From Pueribacillus theae (lineage in GTDB: Bacteria > Bacillota > Bacilli > Bacillales > UBA6769), in the NCBI RefSeq assembly GCF_003097615.1, contig NZ_QCZG01000019.1:1-64000 (forward strand): 64,000 bases of DNA, given 5' to 3'. Positions within the stretch are counted from its first letter, which is position 1. Every line of letters starts with the position of its first letter. Positions 62,923 through 64,000 of this stretch are shown piece by piece. The position numbers were made by a program, and so were the translations under genes. The notes beneath the pieces were generated by a model that was not told the DNA's origin, did not search any database, and saw only the letters and a list, made by a program, of their open reading frames with translations.

Positions 62923-63672
62923 TTATACAGCTAAATCTTCTTTCTTTTTCTCCAGTGTGATAAGTTCAGGAAAAACCTTTTCCATTTTGTCCCATGTCGG
63001 ATCTTCCATTAATTTTTCTAGTCGGTTTGTGCGGTCTTTGGCAAGCCACTTCCCTTCAAGGTCAAAGCCAATTTTTCGATCTCCTCCTTTGGATACCATA
63101 TAGCCTACAATATCCATCGCCCCTGGAAGGTCGTCTTGCAGTTTTCCTGAAACATCGGGGCGCACTCTTTCTTCTCCAGTCGATTCATCTTTCAAATAGC
63201 GTTCTCTCGCAATATAAATGATGTTCGAATCGAGTGAGCGGAAGTTGCGTAGCATTCTTCTCATTCGCTCGCTAATCACGCCGTAATCTTGTTGTGACGG
63301 AGTTTCAGGACTTACTCTGCGTCTGTCTTGTGTTGCAAGAACGTGATCTTTACAAAGCTCTTGAATTTCAGTGACTGAATCTAGGACGATATTCGTAAAG
63401 GAAAGTTCGCCTTGCTGAATAAGCTGAAAAATTCCTTGCAAGTCTTCCCAAGATTCCAGTTGGAAAATACGTGTGCCGTTTTTCCTCATTTCTGCTTTTT
63501 TCTGTAAAGATGTCGTACCGTCTTCAACGTCAAGAATTAATGCGTCTTTGATTCCGTCATAAAAGGTAGTTTTTCCGACTCCTGAAGGTCCGTAAATGAG
63601 GATTTTTAAGGCTTCTGCACGTTCAGGTTGATTATTGATCCTCTCTAAAATACTCTTTAGTTCATTATTCAT
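62923..63672 (-). CDS. Sak4-like / AAA_24 RecA-fold ATPase
   Basis: A 249-residue ATP-binding protein with Walker A YGPSGVGKTT (residues 28-37), an ILDVEDGTTSL segment and Walker B-like NIVLDSVTEI. The pattern fits phage AAA_24 proteins, several of which (Sak4) are single-domain recombinases that anneal or exchange ssDNA. It is upstream of a DUF669-like protein, the usual partner. AAAGGAG precedes ATG 63672. Confidence 0.78.
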   Translation of the reverse strand: MNNELKSILERINNQPERAEALKILIYGPSGVGKTTFYDGIKDALILDVEDGTTSLQKKAEMRKNGTRIFQLESWEDLQGIFQLIQQGELSFTNIVLDSVTEIQELCKDHVLATQDRRRVSPETPSQQDYGVISERMRRMLRNFRSLDSNIIYIARERYLKDESTGEERVRPDVSGKLQDDLPGAMDIVGYMVSKGGDRKIGFDLEGKWLAKDRTNRLEKLMEDPTWDKMEKVFPELITLEKKKEDLAV

Positions 63673-64000
63673 TATTTATGATCTCCTTTCTCATATTTAA
63701 GTTATTTACGATTTGGCTGTATAAGTTTGGGTTGTACACATGCTCCACGTACCGCTTGCTTCTAAAATCCCAATATAGGGTGCTAATTTCATCGGTTTTC
63801 TGACTTAGTATCCAAAAAGCGGTTAAATTTACGATGTCTTGCCCAACGGGAAGGAAGAAGTCTTGTTCGGGATCGTAGTTTTCCAGTTTAAGGGATAGTT
63901 CGAACGCAATTCTGTCCAGTTCTTTTGCGCTGAATCCGTGAGTCGTAAGAAAGGTAAGTTCCCCAAAACGTTGAGCATCTGAGAAATCATGTCCTCCTAA
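63665..64000 (-). CDS. Phage protein, C-terminal part (runs off right edge)
   Basis: An open minus-strand frame of about 111 codons ends at TAA 63665-63667, overlapping the start of the ATPase gene by 8 bp, and continues past the window. Visible segments include FSDAQRFGELTFLTTHGFS, DFFLPVGQDIVNLTAFWIL and the C-terminal basic MRKEIINNE. No known family recognised. The overlap and sense composition support a real gene. Confidence 0.6.
   Translation of the reverse strand, partial: LGGHDFSDAQRFGELTFLTTHGFSAKELDRIAFELSLKLENYDPEQDFFLPVGQDIVNLTAFWILSQKTDEISTLYWDFRSKRYVEHVYNPNLYSQIVNNLNMRKEIINNE

Larger units (their letters stand above)
30000..64000. mobile_element. Podovirus-like prophage (left end and at least 34 kb)
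   Basis: From about 30.0 kb to the right edge every gene is phage-like: rightward packaging, head, tail, lysis and ejection genes (30082-51270) and leftward replication and nucleotide genes (51334 to beyond 64000), meeting at a terminator. The left boundary lies between the tRNA promoter (29959) and the terS promoter (30013); no att repeat can be seen because the right end is outside. There is no integrase or repressor in the window. A tail tape measure, tail tube and sheath are absent, while a connector, a nozzle-like protein and large internal proteins are present, which points to a short-tailed phage. I infer a temperate state from chromosomal linkage; an assembly chimera cannot be excluded. 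Confidence 0.85.

Overview
The window looks like the chromosome of an endospore-forming Bacillaceae species: AT-rich DNA, strong AGGAGG-type ribosome binding sites, and clear spore genes (an alpha/beta SASP, spoVR, prkA, yhbH). The block queG - ogt - yhbB-like - trmL - prkA - yhbH resembles the yhbA-yhbB-cspR-prkA-yhbH region of Bacillus subtilis. No species can be named from sequence reading alone.

Region 1 (1-14.3 kb) is ordinary chromosome, mostly on the minus strand: a Ktr-type K+ channel subunit, spoVR, an orphan glpK, a two-CBS-domain protein, yhbH, a type I signal peptidase, prkA, trmL, a Cys/His amidase-domain protein, an O6-alkylguanine repair protein and queG. Most units are closed by recognisable rho-independent terminators, so the sporulation trio prkA/yhbH/spoVR is near each other but not one operon.

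Region 2 (14.3-29.2 kb) is accessory metabolism and defence. It holds a TAXI lipoprotein plus fused TRAP permease, a class III PLP aminotransferase and an RpiR-family regulator, with GAAAT/ATTTC inverted repeats around the aminotransferase promoter that are good operator candidates. Next come a type II restriction-modification pair (Dam-like methylase overlapping a PD-(D/E)xK nuclease), a YitT-family membrane protein preceded by a 111-bp inverted-repeat element, and a complete Bce-type peptide-antibiotic sensing and resistance module (ATPase, permease, response regulator, intramembrane-sensing kinase) with a CTTACA-N5-TGTAAG site upstream.

Region 3 (29.5-29.96 kb) has two tRNA-Leu genes (anticodons CAA and TAA) with a near-consensus promoter.

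Region 4 (about 30.0 kb to beyond the right edge) is a prophage or phage genome of podovirus character. The rightward block (30.1-51.3 kb) encodes terminase, portal, scaffold-like protein, capsid, connector, a tail nozzle-like protein, several fibres (one with YadA-head-like repeats, one with eleven 11-residue repeats), holin-like proteins, an amidase endolysin and three large internal virion or ejection-type proteins, one carrying M15 peptidase and lytic transglycosylase domains. A phage tRNA-Arg(UCU) sits between the portal and scaffold genes. There is no tape-measure or tail-tube gene. The leftward block (51.3 kb to the right edge) encodes replication and nucleotide metabolism: dUTPase, a RuvC-like nuclease, Dam, ThyX, an adenosylcobalamin-dependent class II ribonucleotide reductase, a family A DNA polymerase, a DnaG-type primase fused to an MCM-like AAA+ helicase, an HNH-AP2 endonuclease, a DUF669-like protein, an excisionase-like HTH protein and a Sak4-like ATPase. 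The two blocks converge on one strong terminator at 51.29 kb. No integrase is visible; if there is one it lies beyond 64 kb.
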